From Mesorhizobium amorphae (GTDB lineage: Bacteria; Pseudomonadota; Alphaproteobacteria; Rhizobiales; Rhizobiaceae): 64,000 nt of DNA. Under the pieces are notes generated by a model. That model was not told the DNA's origin, made no database searches, and saw only the letters and a list, made by a program, of their open reading frames with translations. This document shows positions 15,858 to 23,884 of this stretch, piece after piece. The position numbers and the translations under genes are program-made. The DNA lies in contig NZ_JHQS01000060.1 in NCBI RefSeq assembly GCF_014843845.1, positions 1 through 64,000 of the forward strand. Direction: 5' to 3'. Position 1 is the stretch's first letter. Every line of letters begins with the position of its first letter.

Positions 15858-16220
15858 ATGGCGTTACGCCGGGCATTTCGGGTGGCGCCGTTGGTTTTGC
15901 TGCTCCTGGCCGTAGCGGCCTGCGTGCCGCAAAACAGCGCGCCGAAGGCCGGAAATGCCGCCGCCCCCACTGCCACCGACCTGACGGCGCCGCAGCCGCG
16001 CACTGCCACCTACAACTGCGCCGACGGCGGCAGGATGACCATCGAAAACCTCGGCACGTCGCTGCGCGTGCTCGGTCCCGACGGCACGAGCGAAGATCTG
16101 CCGGCCTCGCCCGCCAACCAGAACAGCCGCTTCGGCATCGCACATGACGCAATCGTGATCGACGGACGCGACGCGCTGGTCATGAAGGGCGGAAAGACGC
16201 CGCTCACCTGCACACGGTAA
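15858..16220 (+). CDS. Lipoprotein with MliC-like (C-type lysozyme inhibitor) domain
   Basis: 120 residues. Lipoprotein signal peptide with lipobox LAVAAC, cysteine at about residue 22, then a Pro/Ala-rich linker and a compact domain from about 50: TYNCADGGRMTIENLG, SRFGIAHDAIVIDGRDALVMKG, PLTCTR. The two framing cysteines, the small beta strands and the length resemble MliC/PliC periplasmic lysozyme inhibitors; the usual tryptophan before the final strand is not seen, so the assignment is an inference. Start ATG at 15858 follows GGGAGGA. Confidence 0.65.
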   Translation: MALRRAFRVAPLVLLLLAVAACVPQNSAPKAGNAAAPTATDLTAPQPRTATYNCADGGRMTIENLGTSLRVLGPDGTSEDLPASPANQNSRFGIAHDAIVIDGRDALVMKGGKTPLTCTR

Positions 16221-16348
16221 TGCGGTGCTACCGGTATATCGCACTGCAGCGAACGTTGCGCCGGCTTCTCGCCGGCGTCCTAATCGATTGAAGCAAAAGA
16301 CCGCCGATTTGTCAGACTAAATGACGTTTCCAAAACGATTTTCTGGCT

Positions 16349-16377
16349 TTGACGCGGTGCAAAAAGAGCATTAGAAA
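16349..16377 (+). promoter_or_regulatory. Probable housekeeping promoter of the sdh operon
   Basis: TTGACG (16349-16354), 17-bp spacer, TAGAAA (16372-16377), ending 78 bp before the sdhC ATG. Good match in sequence and spacing to a sigma-70-type promoter. Confidence 0.55.
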
Positions 16378-16455
16378 CCGGCTGTCCGAAGTCATATGTA
16401 AAAGCGGCAAATGCCGCATTTATCGCGGCTCCGGGACGCCGAAACTGGGGGAGCC

Positions 16456-16860
16456 ATGAGCAAATCACCAGCCACCCGAGCCAGACCGCTTTCGCCGCAC
16501 CTGACCGTGTACCGGCCGCCGATCACGATGACGATGTCGATCATCCATCGCATCACCGGCGGCGCCCTCTATTTTGGCACGTTGCTGGTGGCGCTCTGGC
16601 TGATGGCTGCGGCGAGCACCGAGGCCACCTTCGATATCGTCAACTGGGCCTTCGGTTCGTGGCTGGGGCGGCTGGTGCTGTTCGGCTACACCTGGGCGCT
16701 TATGCACCACATGCTGGGCGGCGTGCGCCATTTGGTCTGGGACACCGGCGCCGGGCTTGAGAAGCACACCGCCTCGAAGATCGCCTGGGCGACGCTGGCC
16801 GGCTCGATCGCGCTGACGCTGCTGATCTGGATCGCCGGCTATATGGCGCGGGGAGCCTGA
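16456..16860 (+). CDS. sdhC: Succinate dehydrogenase cytochrome b556 subunit SdhC
   Basis: 134 residues, three membrane helices. RPLSPHLTVYRPPITMTMSIIHRITGG is the SdhC signature: the Ser and Arg near IHRITG line the ubiquinone site; the His pair in LMHHMLGGVRHLVWD includes the haem ligand. Start at ATG 16456 after GGGGGAG. First gene of sdhC-sdhD-sdhA-DUF3052-sdhB, complex II of the respiratory chain and TCA cycle. Two bases separate it from sdhD. Confidence 0.96.
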   Translation: MSKSPATRARPLSPHLTVYRPPITMTMSIIHRITGGALYFGTLLVALWLMAAASTEATFDIVNWAFGSWLGRLVLFGYTWALMHHMLGGVRHLVWDTGAGLEKHTASKIAWATLAGSIALTLLIWIAGYMARGA

Positions 16861-16862
16861 CC

Positions 16863-17258
16863 ATGAGCGGCAAGAATACCGACATGCGCACGCCGCTGGC
16901 CAAGGTCCGTGGTCTTGGCTCGGCCCGCGAGGGCACCGAGCATTTCTGGCGCCAGCGCCTGACCGCAATCGCCAACATCCCGCTGACGCTGTTCTTCGTC
17001 GGCTTCCTGATCGCGCTCAACGGCGCCGGCTATGCCGAGGTGCGGGCAGCGCTTGCCAATCCGTTCGTGGCGCTGATCCTGGCGCTGGTGCTGATCTCGG
17101 GGCTCTACCACATGCGGCTCGGCATGCAGGTCATCATCGAGGATTATGTGCATGGCGAGGGCATGAAGCTGGCGCTGATCGCGCTCAACACATTCTTTTC
17201 CATAGCAGTCGGCGTCGCCTCGCTCTTCGCCCTGCTCAAACTGGCATTCGGAGGCTGA
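16863..17258 (+). CDS. sdhD: Succinate dehydrogenase membrane anchor subunit SdhD
   Basis: 131 residues, three membrane helices. LGSAREGTEHFWRQRLTAIANIPL at the N-terminus and LISGLYHMRLGMQVIIEDYVHGEG hold the second haem ligand His and quinone-site residues typical of alphaproteobacterial SdhD. It anchors SdhA/B to the inner membrane together with SdhC. Directly followed after two bases by the TTG start of sdhA. Confidence 0.95.
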   Translation: MSGKNTDMRTPLAKVRGLGSAREGTEHFWRQRLTAIANIPLTLFFVGFLIALNGAGYAEVRAALANPFVALILALVLISGLYHMRLGMQVIIEDYVHGEGMKLALIALNTFFSIAVGVASLFALLKLAFGG

Positions 17259-17260
17259 CG

Positions 17261-19099
17261 TTGGCCAAGGACGCAAAAGCCGCCAGCACGGCTTCCGCCT
17301 ATACCTATGTCGACCACAAGTTCGATGTGGTGGTCGTCGGCGCCGGGGGTGCCGGCCTGCGCGCCACGCTCGGCATGGCCGAGCAGGGGCTGCGCACCGC
17401 CTGCATCACCAAGGTGTTCCCGACCCGCTCGCACACGGTGGCGGCGCAAGGCGGCATCGCCGCATCGCTGTCCAACATGGGCCCGGACTCCTGGCAGTGG
17501 CACATGTACGACACCGTCAAGGGATCCGACTGGCTGGGCGATGTCGACGCCATGGAATATCTGGTGCGCGAAGCGCCGGCTGCCGTCTACGAGCTCGAGC
17601 ATTACGGCGTGCCGTTCTCGCGCACCGAAGAAGGCAAGATCTACCAGCGGCCGTTCGGCGGCCACATGATGAATTTCGGCGAGGGTCCGCCGGTGCAGCG
17701 CACCTGTGCTGCCGCCGATCGCACCGGCCACGCCATCCTGCACACGCTCTACGGTCAGTCGCTGAAGAACAACGCGCAGTTCTTCATCGAGTATTTCGCG
17801 CTCGACCTGATCATGGAGCCGGACGGCACCTGCACCGGCGCCGTCGCATGGAACCTCGACGACGGCACCATCCATCGTTTTTCAGCGAAGATGGTGGTGC
17901 TGGCGACCGGCGGCTATGGCCGCGCCTATTTCTCGGCGACGTCGGCGCATACCTGCACCGGCGACGGCGGCGGCATGGCCGCACGTGCCGGCCTGCCATT
18001 GCAGGACATGGAATTCGTGCAGTTCCACCCGACCGGCATCTACGGCGCCGGCTGCCTGATCACCGAAGGCGCGCGCGGTGAGGGCGGCTATCTCGTCAAC
18101 TCCGAGGGCGAGCGCTTCATGGAGCGTTACGCGCCGTCGGCCAAGGATCTTGCCTCGCGCGACGTCGTCTCGCGCTGCATGACGCTGGAGATCCGCGAGG
18201 GGCGCGGCGTCGGCAAGAACAAGGACCATATCTTCCTGCATCTCGACCATCTCGATCCGGCGGTGCTGCATGAGCGGCTGCCCGGCATTTCGGAATCGGC
18301 CAAGATTTTCGCCGGCGTCGACCTGACCAAGGAGCCGATCCCGGTGCTGCCGACGGTGCACTACAATATGGGCGGCGTGCCGACCAATTATTGGGGCGAG
18401 GTGCTCAACCCGACGGCGAATAACCCGGACAAGGTGTCGCCCGGCTTGATGGCGGTCGGCGAGGCAGGCTGCGCCTCGGTGCACGGCGCCAACCGGCTGG
18501 GCTCGAACTCGCTGATCGACCTCGTGGTGTTCGGCCGCGCGGCGGCGATCCGCGCTGGCCAGGTCATCGACCGCAAGGCGGCGATCCCCGCGCCCAACGA
18601 AGCCTCGGTCGAGAAGATCATGGACCGCTTCGACCGGCTGCGCCACGCCAACGGCTCGACGCCGACCGCCGTGTTGCGCGAAAAGATGCAGAAGGCGATG
18701 CAGGACGATGCGGCGGTGTTCCGCACCCAGGAGTCGCTCGAAAACGGCTGCAAGCGCATTTCGCAGATCTGGGGCGAACTGAAGGACATCAAGGTGTACG
18801 ACCGCTCGATGATCTGGAATTCCGATCTGGTCGAGACGCTGGAGCTGGAGAATTTGATGGCCAACGCCATCACCACGGTCTACGGCGCCGAGGCGCGCAA
18901 GGAGAGCCGCGGTGCGCATGCACGCGAGGATTTTTCGGCGCGCGACGACGCAACCTGGCGCAAGCATACGCTTTCGAGGCTCAGCGAAGACGGCAAGGTG
19001 ACTCTTTCCTATCGGCCGGTGCATACCGAGCCGTTGCTGGCGGAAAAAGACGGCGGCATCAACCTCGCCAAGATCGCGCCAAAGGCCAGGGTGTACTGA
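17261..19099 (+). CDS. sdhA: Succinate dehydrogenase flavoprotein subunit SdhA
   Basis: 612 residues from a TTG start two bases after sdhD. Oxidises succinate to fumarate with covalent FAD. FAD dinucleotide motif GAGGAGL at 27-33; the covalent FAD histidine is H58 in TRSHTVAAQGG; the active-site region QFHPTGIYGAGCLITEGARGEGG and the C-terminal ESRGAHAREDF are complete. The upstream gene ends in CTGACG and the TTG is the only start close enough to fit the usual N-terminus. Confidence 0.97.
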   Translation: MAKDAKAASTASAYTYVDHKFDVVVVGAGGAGLRATLGMAEQGLRTACITKVFPTRSHTVAAQGGIAASLSNMGPDSWQWHMYDTVKGSDWLGDVDAMEYLVREAPAAVYELEHYGVPFSRTEEGKIYQRPFGGHMMNFGEGPPVQRTCAAADRTGHAILHTLYGQSLKNNAQFFIEYFALDLIMEPDGTCTGAVAWNLDDGTIHRFSAKMVVLATGGYGRAYFSATSAHTCTGDGGGMAARAGLPLQDMEFVQFHPTGIYGAGCLITEGARGEGGYLVNSEGERFMERYAPSAKDLASRDVVSRCMTLEIREGRGVGKNKDHIFLHLDHLDPAVLHERLPGISESAKIFAGVDLTKEPIPVLPTVHYNMGGVPTNYWGEVLNPTANNPDKVSPGLMAVGEAGCASVHGANRLGSNSLIDLVVFGRAAAIRAGQVIDRKAAIPAPNEASVEKIMDRFDRLRHANGSTPTAVLREKMQKAMQDDAAVFRTQESLENGCKRISQIWGELKDIKVYDRSMIWNSDLVETLELENLMANAITTVYGAEARKESRGAHAREDFSARDDATWRKHTLSRLSEDGKVTLSYRPVHTEPLLAEKDGGINLAKIAPKARVY

Positions 19100-19101
19100 C
19101 C

Positions 19102-19536
19102 ATGGCGCTGGCGGCAGCGGGATATTCCGGCACACCTCTCCCGGCCAAGCTCGGCCTGAAGGACGGGATGGTCGCCGCTTTCATCGCTCTGCCGCCGGAA
19201 CTCGACGAGTTGGCCGATGCCGTCAATTTCGCCCAGGTTGACCGGCTGACCGAATGGTCGGTGATCTCGGGCAGCCTGAAGTATGACGCCGTCCACGCTT
19301 TCGCCCGGCAGCGCGCCGAGATCGAGGATCGTCTCGGCGATGTCGAAACGGCGATCAAGCGCGACGGCATGGTGTGGGTCTCGTGGCCGAAGAAGGCTTC
19401 TAAGGTGCCGACTGATGTCACCGAGGACGTCATTCGCGCTGAGGCGCTGAAGCGCGACCTCGTCGACGTCAAGGTCGCCGCCGTCAACGAGATCTGGTCC
19501 GGGCTGAAGCTCGTCATCCGAAAGGACCGCAGGTAA
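19102..19536 (+). CDS. DUF3052-family protein inside the sdh operon
   Basis: 144 residues beginning MALAAAGYSGTPLPAKLGLKDGM, the opening typical of DUF3052 proteins, which are small cytoplasmic proteins of unknown function. The rest includes ELDELADAVNF, WVSWPKKASKVPTDVTEDVIRAEAL and EIWSGLKLVIRKDRR. It starts two bases after the sdhA stop, and its own stop overlaps the sdhB ATG by one base (TAATG). This is as tight as any spacing in the operon, so it is expressed with complex II; a role in SdhA/SdhB maturation or regulation is a guess from place only. Confidence 0.85.
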   Translation: MALAAAGYSGTPLPAKLGLKDGMVAAFIALPPELDELADAVNFAQVDRLTEWSVISGSLKYDAVHAFARQRAEIEDRLGDVETAIKRDGMVWVSWPKKASKVPTDVTEDVIRAEALKRDLVDVKVAAVNEIWSGLKLVIRKDRR

Positions 19537-20315
19537 TGGTCGAACTCACGCTCCCGAAGAACTCGAAGATCCAGCAGGGCAAGACCTGGCCGAAGCCGGA
19601 GGGTGCCACCAATCTGCGCGAGTACCGCATCTACCGCTGGTCGCCGGACGATGACGAGAATCCGCGCATCGACACCTACTTCGTCGACATGGACGATTGC
19701 GGGCCGATGGTGCTCGACGCGCTGCTCTGGATCAAGAACAAGATCGATCCGACGCTGACGCTGCGCCGTTCCTGCCGCGAAGGCATTTGCGGCTCCTGCG
19801 CCATGAACATCGACGGCTCGAACACGCTCGCCTGCACCAAGGGCTGCGACGACATTTCCGGTGCGGTCAAGGTCTACCCGCTGCCGCATATGCAGGTGGT
19901 CAAGGACCTGGTGCCGGACCTCACCAATTTCTACGCCCAGCACGCCTCGATCGAGCCGTGGCTGAAGACGGTGTCGCCGGAGCCGGCCAAGGAATGGCTG
20001 CAGAGCCATGAGGATCGCGAGAAGCTCGACGGGCTGTACGAATGCATATTGTGCGCCTGCTGCTCGACCTCGTGCCCGAGCTACTGGTGGAACGGCGAGC
20101 GCTATCTCGGTCCGGCGACGCTGCTGCAGGCCTATCGCTGGCTGATCGATTCCCGCGACGAGGCCAAGGGCGAGCGGCTCGACAATCTCGAGGATCCGTT
20201 CCGCCTCTATCGCTGCCACACCATCATGAACTGCGCCCAGACCTGCCCCAAGGGGCTGAACCCGGCCAAGGCGATCGCCGAGATCAAGAAGATGATGGTG
20301 GAGAGACGGGTTTAG
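19536..20315 (+). CDS. sdhB: Succinate dehydrogenase iron-sulfur subunit SdhB
   Basis: 259 residues. Carries electrons from SdhA to quinone through three clusters: 2Fe-2S ligands C80, C85, C88 and C100 (RRSCREGICGSCAMN, LACTK), and the 4Fe-4S and 3Fe-4S ligands in CILCACCSTSCPSYWW and CHTIMNCAQTCPKGLNP. Length and motifs are standard. Last gene of the operon. Confidence 0.97.
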   Translation: MVELTLPKNSKIQQGKTWPKPEGATNLREYRIYRWSPDDDENPRIDTYFVDMDDCGPMVLDALLWIKNKIDPTLTLRRSCREGICGSCAMNIDGSNTLACTKGCDDISGAVKVYPLPHMQVVKDLVPDLTNFYAQHASIEPWLKTVSPEPAKEWLQSHEDREKLDGLYECILCACCSTSCPSYWWNGERYLGPATLLQAYRWLIDSRDEAKGERLDNLEDPFRLYRCHTIMNCAQTCPKGLNPAKAIAEIKKMMVERRV

Positions 20316-20455
20316 GTTCTCCGCCTCTCCTCGCGCAGGCAGCGATCCTTCGCGCCCCCTCTGTCCCGCCGACTTTGAGAGGGTCAGCCCTGTCGCGGCG
20401 CTCTGATGTCTGTCAAAATCACTGCGCCAAGAACCATCAGCAAGTAGCCAAACCT

Positions 20456-21088
20456 ATGACCGACACCGACCTTCCTATCCTCTCACCCGCCGAAGCCCGC
20501 GTGCTCGGTTGCCTGATCGAGAAGAAGGAGCTGACGCCGGATATCTATCCGCTGACACTCAATGCCGCGCATGCCGCAGCCAACCAGAAGACGGCGCGCG
20601 AGCCGGTGATGGCGCTGGAGCAGACAGAGGTGCACCGGGCACTGAAGCTGCTTGAGCAGAAGGGACTGGTGCGGCAGATGTTCGGCTCGCGCGTGGAGCG
20701 CTATGAGCATCAGATGGCGCAGCGCTTCTCGCTGACCACGCCGCAGACCGCGTTGCTCGGCCTGCTCTTGCTGCGCGGACCGCAGACGGCGCATGAGCTC
20801 CTGGCGCGCAGCGAGCGCATGGCGCGGTTTTCGTCGATCGAAGACCTGCGCGGTGAACTCGACATGCTGATTGGCCGCCGGCCGCCGCTGGTCCAGGAAA
20901 TCCCGCGCGGGCCAGGCCAGCGTGAGGACCGCTACGTGCATCTCCTCTCTGGACCTGTGGACGTTGCAGCTCTATCGGCGCAACGGAGTGCGTCAGTCAT
21001 GCCTGCTTCCGACCTGGAAGCGAGATTGGAGACGCTGGAGCAGGAAGTCGCGGCACTACGCGCCCGGCTTGATGCGCTGGGTGGTTGA
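20456..21088 (+). CDS. YceH/DUF480 family protein
   Basis: 210 residues from ATG 20456 (MTDTDLPILSPAEARVLGCLIEKKELTP). Tandem winged-helix fold: LSPAEARVLGCLIEKKELTPDIYPLTLNAA in the first and TPQTALLGLLLLRGPQTAHELLARSERMARF in the second are the DUF480 hallmarks; the last 30 residues form a coiled coil (EARLETLEQEVAALRARLDAL). Function unknown in all species I know of; E. coli YceH is the model name. An upstream in-frame extension overlapping sdhB is not supported. Confidence 0.9.
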   Translation: MTDTDLPILSPAEARVLGCLIEKKELTPDIYPLTLNAAHAAANQKTAREPVMALEQTEVHRALKLLEQKGLVRQMFGSRVERYEHQMAQRFSLTTPQTALLGLLLLRGPQTAHELLARSERMARFSSIEDLRGELDMLIGRRPPLVQEIPRGPGQREDRYVHLLSGPVDVAALSAQRSASVMPASDLEARLETLEQEVAALRARLDALGG

Positions 21089-21184
21089 GGCCGAGCAATC
21101 ATTCCAGACGTTGCCGCACAGGGGCGCCATTGTCGGCAAAACGCCGGCCCTCAGGCCGGCGTTTGTCACTTCAGGTCATCCTGC

Positions 21185-21610
21185 TCAGCCGAGCTTGGCG
21201 TCGAGCGATACGTTGATGGCGCCGAGCGCCTTCGACACCGGGCAGCCGGCCTTGGCCTTCTCGGCCAATTCCTGGAATTTCGCGGCATCGATGCCCGGCA
21301 CCTTGCCGACCACCGTAAGCGCGCTACCGGTGATCCCCGTACCGGGAACCAGCGTTACCACCGCCTTGGCGTCGACTTGGTCGGCGGGCGTGCCGTTCTC
21401 GGCCAGGAAATGCGAGAACTGCATGGCGAAGCAGCCGGCATGGGCCGCGGCGATCAACTCTTCCGGATTGGTGCCGGATTTGCCGCTCTCGTCTTCGAAG
21501 CGCGCCTTGAACGAATAGGGCGTGCCCTTGAGCGCCCCGCTCTGCGCGTCGAGCGTGCCTTTGCCCTCTTTCAGATTGCCTTGCCAGACGGCGTTTGCGG
21601 TGCGGTCCAT
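21185..21610 (-). CDS. osmC: OsmC-type peroxiredoxin
   Basis: 141 residues. WQGNLKEGKGTLDAQSGALKGTPYSFKARFEDESGKSGTNPEELIAAAHAGCFAMQFSH is OsmC proper: peroxidatic C60, resolving C123 in KAKAGCPVSKALGAINVSLDA. Reduces organic and inorganic hydroperoxides in the cytoplasm and is often induced by osmotic or stationary-phase stress. Single gene, convergent with the YceH gene. Compare Ohr at 7174, which shares the fold but has its own repressor. Confidence 0.93.
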   Translation of the reverse strand: MDRTANAVWQGNLKEGKGTLDAQSGALKGTPYSFKARFEDESGKSGTNPEELIAAAHAGCFAMQFSHFLAENGTPADQVDAKAVVTLVPGTGITGSALTVVGKVPGIDAAKFQELAEKAKAGCPVSKALGAINVSLDAKLG

Positions 21611-21824
21611 GAAGTCCTCCTGATTGTCGTGGTTGCGCCGGCCGGGCGGCGGCGTTCCTCCTGACTATAGCGCCGGCGCGCGAGAAGACCACCGCGAGCC
21701 GTCATGCAATGTCGGCGGCGGAGAAATTATTCTGAAAAAAATGCGCGTGCAAAAATGTCGACTTCCATCCGGCCCGACCGTCCTGCGGGTGGCCACGGAG
21801 TTCCTGGCCGGATGGAGGTTCAAG

Positions 21825-22052
21825 ATGGACAATCTGTTTTTCGCCCTATGGAAGAGGCCAGGCCGCAAGGCCGACCGACCGGAAGATTTCTGGCTGCATC
21901 CGCCGCCTTCCGGTCTCGGCCGGTTGCTGGCGGCGGTCGCGATCATCGCGGTCGCGGCATGCCTTCTCGATTATGCGGCGGCAGTCAAAGGCCCCGCAGA
22001 CAGTGTCACCACCGCATCCTATGGTTCGTCACTGCAAGGGAGCCGGAAATGA
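21825..22052 (+). CDS. Small membrane protein, unknown function
   Basis: 75 residues, MDNLFFALWKRPGRKADRPEDFWLHPPPSGLG then one membrane helix (RLLAAVAIIAVAACLLDYAA). Preceded by GGAGG at 8 nt. Its stop overlaps the start of the YCII gene (ATGA), so the two are co-translated. I do not recognise the family. The cytoplasmic N-terminus is basic and would precede a single inner-membrane span. Confidence 0.6.
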   Translation: MDNLFFALWKRPGRKADRPEDFWLHPPPSGLGRLLAAVAIIAVAACLLDYAAAVKGPADSVTTASYGSSLQGSRK

Positions 22053-22405
22053 AATATGTCTGCCTGGTCTATGGCGAGGAAAAAGACCTCTACGCGCTCG
22101 CCGCCGAGGGATCGGCCAAGCTCGACGCCGATTCGCTGGCCTATGACAGGTCGTTGGACCAGCAAGGCAAGCTGATCGTCGCGCAGGCGCTGCAGTCGGT
22201 GAAGACGTCGAAGTCGGTGCGGCGGCGCAAGGGCAAGCGGCTGGTCACCGACGGTCCCTTCGCCGAAACCAAGGAGCAATTGCTCGGCTTCGTCATGATC
22301 GAGGCCGACAATCTCGACGAGGCGCTGGAGATCGCCGGCAACATCCCGCTTGCCGAACTCGGCACGATCGAAGTCCGCGCGATCTATAACGTACCGGGGT
22401 CATAG
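22049..22405 (+). CDS. YCII/DGPF-domain protein
   Basis: 118 residues: MKYVCLVYGEEKDL, LTKSVRRRKGKRLVTDGPFAETKEQLLGFVMIEADNLDEALEIAGNIPLAELGTIEVRAIY in broad outline. The TDGPFAE segment is the DGPF signature. Such proteins are often encoded with ECF sigma factors; here the partner is instead the overlapping small membrane protein at 21825, and no sigma gene follows. Catalytic role unknown. Confidence 0.88.
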   Translation: MKYVCLVYGEEKDLYALAAEGSAKLDADSLAYDRSLDQQGKLIVAQALQSVKTSKSVRRRKGKRLVTDGPFAETKEQLLGFVMIEADNLDEALEIAGNIPLAELGTIEVRAIYNVPGS

Positions 22406-22580
22406 CCCCAACATATCCTGCTCCCACTCTTGCGAGCGGTGACTTGAAACCGCGGACTCCGATTGCGGGATCTAAAATGCCTGAATGGGACACTTCGGAT
22501 TTCTTCGGAGCCGCAACTCCAAAGTGTTGAAGCAAGGCGATGCTTCTCTTATCCTCGCCGCGGGTTTGGGGGATTTCGAC

Positions 22581-23108
22581 ATGCCTTTCCTGCTTGCTAT
22601 CCTTGGCGTGTTGGGAGCGGCCGCGTTCTGGTGGTATCGGATGAAAGCCATGAACGACGCAGCGCGCGAGGTCGCGGATGTCGTCGGGCGCGTGCAAGGC
22701 AACATCCGGCGCAAGAAATTGCGCAAGCAGGCGGCATTGTCGCCGCTGACGGCAATCGACGATCCGGTGGTGGCCGCCGCGACGCTGATCACCGCCATCG
22801 TCTCCGAAAATGGCCCCGTGCTGCCGCAACGCGAAGCCGTCATCCGCTCGGTGATCTCGGAGATCGCCGACAAGAAGAAGACCGACGAGGCCGTGGTCTA
22901 TGCCAAATGGGCGGCGGCACAGATCGACGACACCACGATCGTCATCGACAAGCTGGCGCCGTTCCTGCGTGAGCGCCTAGACGTGGCCGAGCGAAACGAT
23001 CTGCTGCAGATGGTGAACCGCGCGGCCCAGGGCGGGGAGAAGAAACTGGAGATAGCCGACCAGCGCATTCTGCGGCTGCGGCAAAAGCTCGGCTTCGAGG
23101 TGAATTGA
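22581..23108 (+). CDS. Membrane-anchored TerB-like protein, unknown function
   Basis: 175 residues from ATG 22581. One N-terminal membrane helix (MPFLLAILGVLGAAAFWW), a basic stretch (NIRRKKLRKQ), then an all-helical region DDPVVAAATLITAIVSENGPVLPQREAVIRSVISEI that resembles TerB/DjlA-type domains. The frame is open to 22485 but the added residues look random. The last intact gene before the scrambled segment that follows. Confidence 0.6.
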   Translation: MPFLLAILGVLGAAAFWWYRMKAMNDAAREVADVVGRVQGNIRRKKLRKQAALSPLTAIDDPVVAAATLITAIVSENGPVLPQREAVIRSVISEIADKKKTDEAVVYAKWAAAQIDDTTIVIDKLAPFLRERLDVAERNDLLQMVNRAAQGGEKKLEIADQRILRLRQKLGFEVN

Positions 23109-23187
23109 CCCAGGCGACGGTCGATCTTTGAACGGAAGGCAGTCGTGCCTACATGAGGTTTAGGCACACCGAACTGTCACGGTACAA

Positions 23188-23322
23188 ATGGAAGCAATAG
23201 CCTACCTGGCTGCGGAATTGGCTGATCTGATAGGCACGCTGTTTGGAGATTGGTTGCGCAAATCCAGGGCCGGCAGGTTGTTGATCGCGTCGTGGCTTTT
23301 TACTACCTTCTTTGGCTGCTAG
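23188..23322 (+). CDS. 44-codon hydrophobic open reading frame at a rearrangement junction
   Basis: MEAIAYLAAELADLIGTLFGDW, then KSRAGRLLIASWLFTTFFGC and a stop. Amphipathic start, basic middle and a C-terminal hydrophobic run. The stop codon falls exactly where the degenerate ubiH copy begins, so it could be the head of a longer membrane protein truncated by the rearrangement, or a small membrane protein in its own right. No recognisable family and only a weak ribosome binding site. Confidence 0.3.
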   Translation: MEAIAYLAAELADLIGTLFGDWLRKSRAGRLLIASWLFTTFFGC

Positions 23323-23666
23323 ATCGCCTCTCCTTTTAAGAGCCGCGGCGTGTCGCCTGAAAGCCCCGATGCCTGGCGGATGAAGAAATCCTTCAGCTTG
23401 GGCATGCGTTCGACGAGGCCGAGGCCGATGTCGCGGACGGTGCGCAGCGGACCGATGTCGTTCGAAAACAGCCGGTTCAGCACATCGGTGGTGATGCCCA
23501 TCTGCACGGTGTCGAAGCGCCGCCACTGCTGGTAGCGTTCGAGCACGTCGAGCGCGCCGATGTCCTGTCCGAGGCGGTCGGCCTCGACCACCACTTCGGC
23601 AAGCGCGGCCGCATAATTGAGGCCGAAACGCTGTTCGACCTCGTGCTCGAAGACGAGGTCGTCGCC
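23319..23666 (-). pseudogene. Degenerate partial copy of the 3' end of the ubiH-like gene
   Basis: Encodes only the C-terminal portion of the monooxygenase at 25035. 23368-23614 matches 25084-25330 with three mismatches in 247 bp by my base-by-base comparison. Then 153 bp (51 codons, in frame) present in the intact gene are missing, including the FAD contact GDAAHGIHPIAGQGLN; matching resumes at 23617-23666 (25486-25535) with one mismatch. The terminal 45 bp are much more diverged (about 13 differences). No N-terminal FAD motif, so it cannot be a working enzyme. Confidence 0.9.
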
Positions 23667-23679
23667 ATCTGTCGAATGC

Positions 23680-23857
23680 CCGGACGTCGACGATCCTCCG
23701 CGGCAGCCACGCGCCACCGTAGGCGTTGAGCAGTTGCGCATCGCCGAGGATCGGCAGCGCGCGTGTAGTAATTCGACGCGGCTTTGTCTCGGTCTGTCCC
23801 CATGCGGGAAACGCGATTGGTTAGGCTGTCGCCGAGTTTGCGAGCGAGAGATATCAA
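23680..23857 (-). pseudogene. Remnant of a phage portal protein gene (DUF1073-like), frameshifted
   Basis: Leftward, two frames must be joined. From 23857: ISLARKLGDSLTNRVSR, then MGTDRDKAASNYYTRA; after a shift near 23757 the text continues LPILGDAQLLNAYGGAWLPRRIVDVRAFDRW. The order GT-RDKA-x-x-x-Y ... L-x-AY-x-x-x-WL-x-R-IVD-x-x-A-x-D is how DUF1073/phage_portal_6 proteins begin. The fragment then runs directly into the ubiH copy. Identification is from memory of the family pattern, without a search. Confidence 0.5.
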
Positions 23858-23884
23858 AACGTTCTAATAGGGTACGAGTTCAAT

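Noticed and set aside
16258..16277. CGCCGGC hairpin after the lipoprotein gene as terminator
   Set aside because: The stem is good but no T tract follows it.
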